Assembly: GCA_013695495.1 (NCBI GenBank)
Contig: JACDAK010000277.1
Span: forward strand, 1-7,440
Length of the DNA stretch: 7,440 nt
Source of the DNA: Blastocatellia bacterium
Lineage (GTDB): Bacteria > Acidobacteriota > Blastocatellia > Pyrinomonadales > Pyrinomonadaceae
Direction of reading: 5' to 3'
The stretch's first letter is position 1; every line of letters starts with the position of its first letter. The notes beneath the pieces were generated by a model, which searched no databases, had not been told where the DNA came from, and was given only the letters and a program-made list of their open reading frames with translations. Of the stretch, positions 6,484-7,440 are shown in pieces. The translations under genes and the position numbers were made by a program.

Positions 6484-7440
6484 TTACTTCGAGAGCTTCA
6501 TCAAGCTTCCATCGCCACTGATCCGTCGGTTGCCGGCAACTTTTTCTGCGCGTTCCATTACCCGCAGCATGTTCTCGCCAAGCACCTTGCGAACTTCCTG
6601 CTCCGTGTAACCGCGGCGAAGCATTTCGTAGGTAACTAACACGGTGTCTTCCGCTCCTTGCATTGGCGCGGGCAGCACCGGCACTCCGTCGTAGTCTGAT
6701 CCGAGCCCGATGTGGTCAATACCCGCGATCTTCTTGATGTGATCCATGTGATCGACGATCTTTGTATAAGAGGTGATCGGAATGGGGTTCGCGGCCATCA
6801 GTTCCCTTTCTGCTGCTAGGAATGCCTGTTGGTCGGTGCCGTGCTTTTCTCTTAGCGCCGCAATCTGCGGGCGAAGCCTTTCGGTTCGTGCTCGTGCCGC
6901 ATCCCAATATTCCTGATCGAGAAACGTTGGATAGAACACGACCATGATGATACCGCCGTTCTCGGGGAGCCGCTTGATGACTTCGTCCGGAACCCCGCGG
7001 GGATGGTTGATGCCCATGCGTGTCGCTGAGTGAGAGAAAATGACAGGAGCTTTACCAATGTCGAGCACATCGTGCATCACCTTATCCGAGACGTGCGAAA
7101 GGTCGACAAGCATCCCAAGCCGGTTCATTTCGCGGATGACCTCTTTACCAAAGTCGGTCAAGCCATTGTGCCGCTGCTCGTCGCAGCACGCGTCTGCCCA
7201 ATCGTTAGTATTGTTGTGCGTCAGCGTCATGTATCGGATGCCGAGCCGATAGAAATTTCTAAGTGAGTAAAGCGAATTTTCGATGGCGTGGCCGCCCTCG
7301 ATCCCCATCAGGGCGCAGATCTTGTTCTGCTTCTTTGCCTGGCGGATCTGTGCGGCGGTGGTGCACATCGTGAGATCGTTGGGGTAACGCTCGGCTGCGC
7401 GATTGACCACGTCGATCATCTCCATTGCTCTGCGCATCGA
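6484..7440 (-). CDS. Membrane dipeptidase, peptidase M19 family (N-terminus outside window)
   Basis: The frame is open to the right edge of the window, and the codon before the first visible ATG (7437) is a serine codon, so the gene almost certainly starts beyond 7440. Numbering from that Met, 317 residues are seen. M19 enzymes are TIM-barrel, two-zinc dipeptidases, often exported, that cleave dipeptides including ones with a D-residue. Visible family hallmarks are the bridging-glutamate motif GIEGGH (Glu47), the zinc-binding histidines in VDLSHVSD (His115) and FSHSA (His136), the downstream NHPRGVPDE, and HIGLGSDYDG with the catalytic-site Asp248. The N-terminal HxD zinc motif and any signal peptide would lie in the missing part, perhaps 60-100 residues. 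The C-terminal segment has the usual EVRKVLGENMLRVM helix. It converges on secA with a shared terminator and has no evident functional tie to it. The substrate cannot be read from sequence. Confidence 0.95.
   Translation of the reverse strand, partial: SMRRAMEMIDVVNRAAERYPNDLTMCTTAAQIRQAKKQNKICALMGIEGGHAIENSLYSLRNFYRLGIRYMTLTHNNTNDWADACCDEQRHNGLTDFGKEVIREMNRLGMLVDLSHVSDKVMHDVLDIGKAPVIFSHSATRMGINHPRGVPDEVIKRLPENGGIIMVVFYPTFLDQEYWDAARARTERLRPQIAALREKHGTDQQAFLAAERELMAANPIPITSYTKIVDHMDHIKKIAGIDHIGLGSDYDGVPVLPAPMQGAEDTVLVTYEMLRRGYTEQEVRKVLGENMLRVMERAEKVAGNRRISGDGSLMKLSK

Noticed and set aside
1..7440. CRISPR arrays, tRNA/rRNA genes, insertion sequences, phage genes, attachment sites.
   Set aside because: No regularly spaced repeats, cloverleaf-like sequence, transposase or integrase motifs were found on reading both strands.

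Overview
The window looks like ordinary chromosome from a bacterium of medium GC content. The SecA sequence, the exported M19 dipeptidase type and several uncharacterised membrane or exported proteins would fit an acidobacterium (Blastocatellia-like). That placement is an inference from general sequence character and was not tested. There are no phage, transposon, CRISPR, tRNA or rRNA signatures.

Layout, left to right. Positions 1-603 (+) hold the 3' end of a protein of unknown function whose start lies outside the window. Two bases later, converging on it, is a short DEAD/DEAH-box helicase gene of Ski2/Mtr4 type (606-1487, -). It contains the first RecA domain only and ends in a Gly/Arg tail. 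A 158-bp divergent intergenic region (1488-1645) with candidate promoters in both directions leads to a two-gene unit on the + strand. This unit comprises a single-pass membrane protein with an Asn-rich linker (1646-2980) and a small signal-peptide protein with an acidic segment (2984-3415). A 182-bp region without a convincing gene (3416-3597) precedes secA. secA (3598-6405, +) is complete, and its Shine-Dalgarno sequence can pair with sequence just upstream. A strong inverted repeat at 6428-6461 lies between secA and a convergent M19 membrane dipeptidase gene (6484-7440, -), whose N-terminus is cut off by the window edge.

How the genes relate. SecA is the ATPase that drives export through SecYEG. 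The membrane-anchored protein, the small exported protein and probably the dipeptidase would be clients of that route, but no single pathway links all of them. The most interesting points are the one-domain helicase, which stops where the second RecA domain should begin, and the arrangement of a small signal-peptide ORF followed by a hairpin that could mask the secA ribosome binding site. The second is formally reminiscent of the E. coli secM-secA arrangement, but no arrest motif is visible and the distance is large, so it is a hypothesis only. I see no clear new multi-gene system here.
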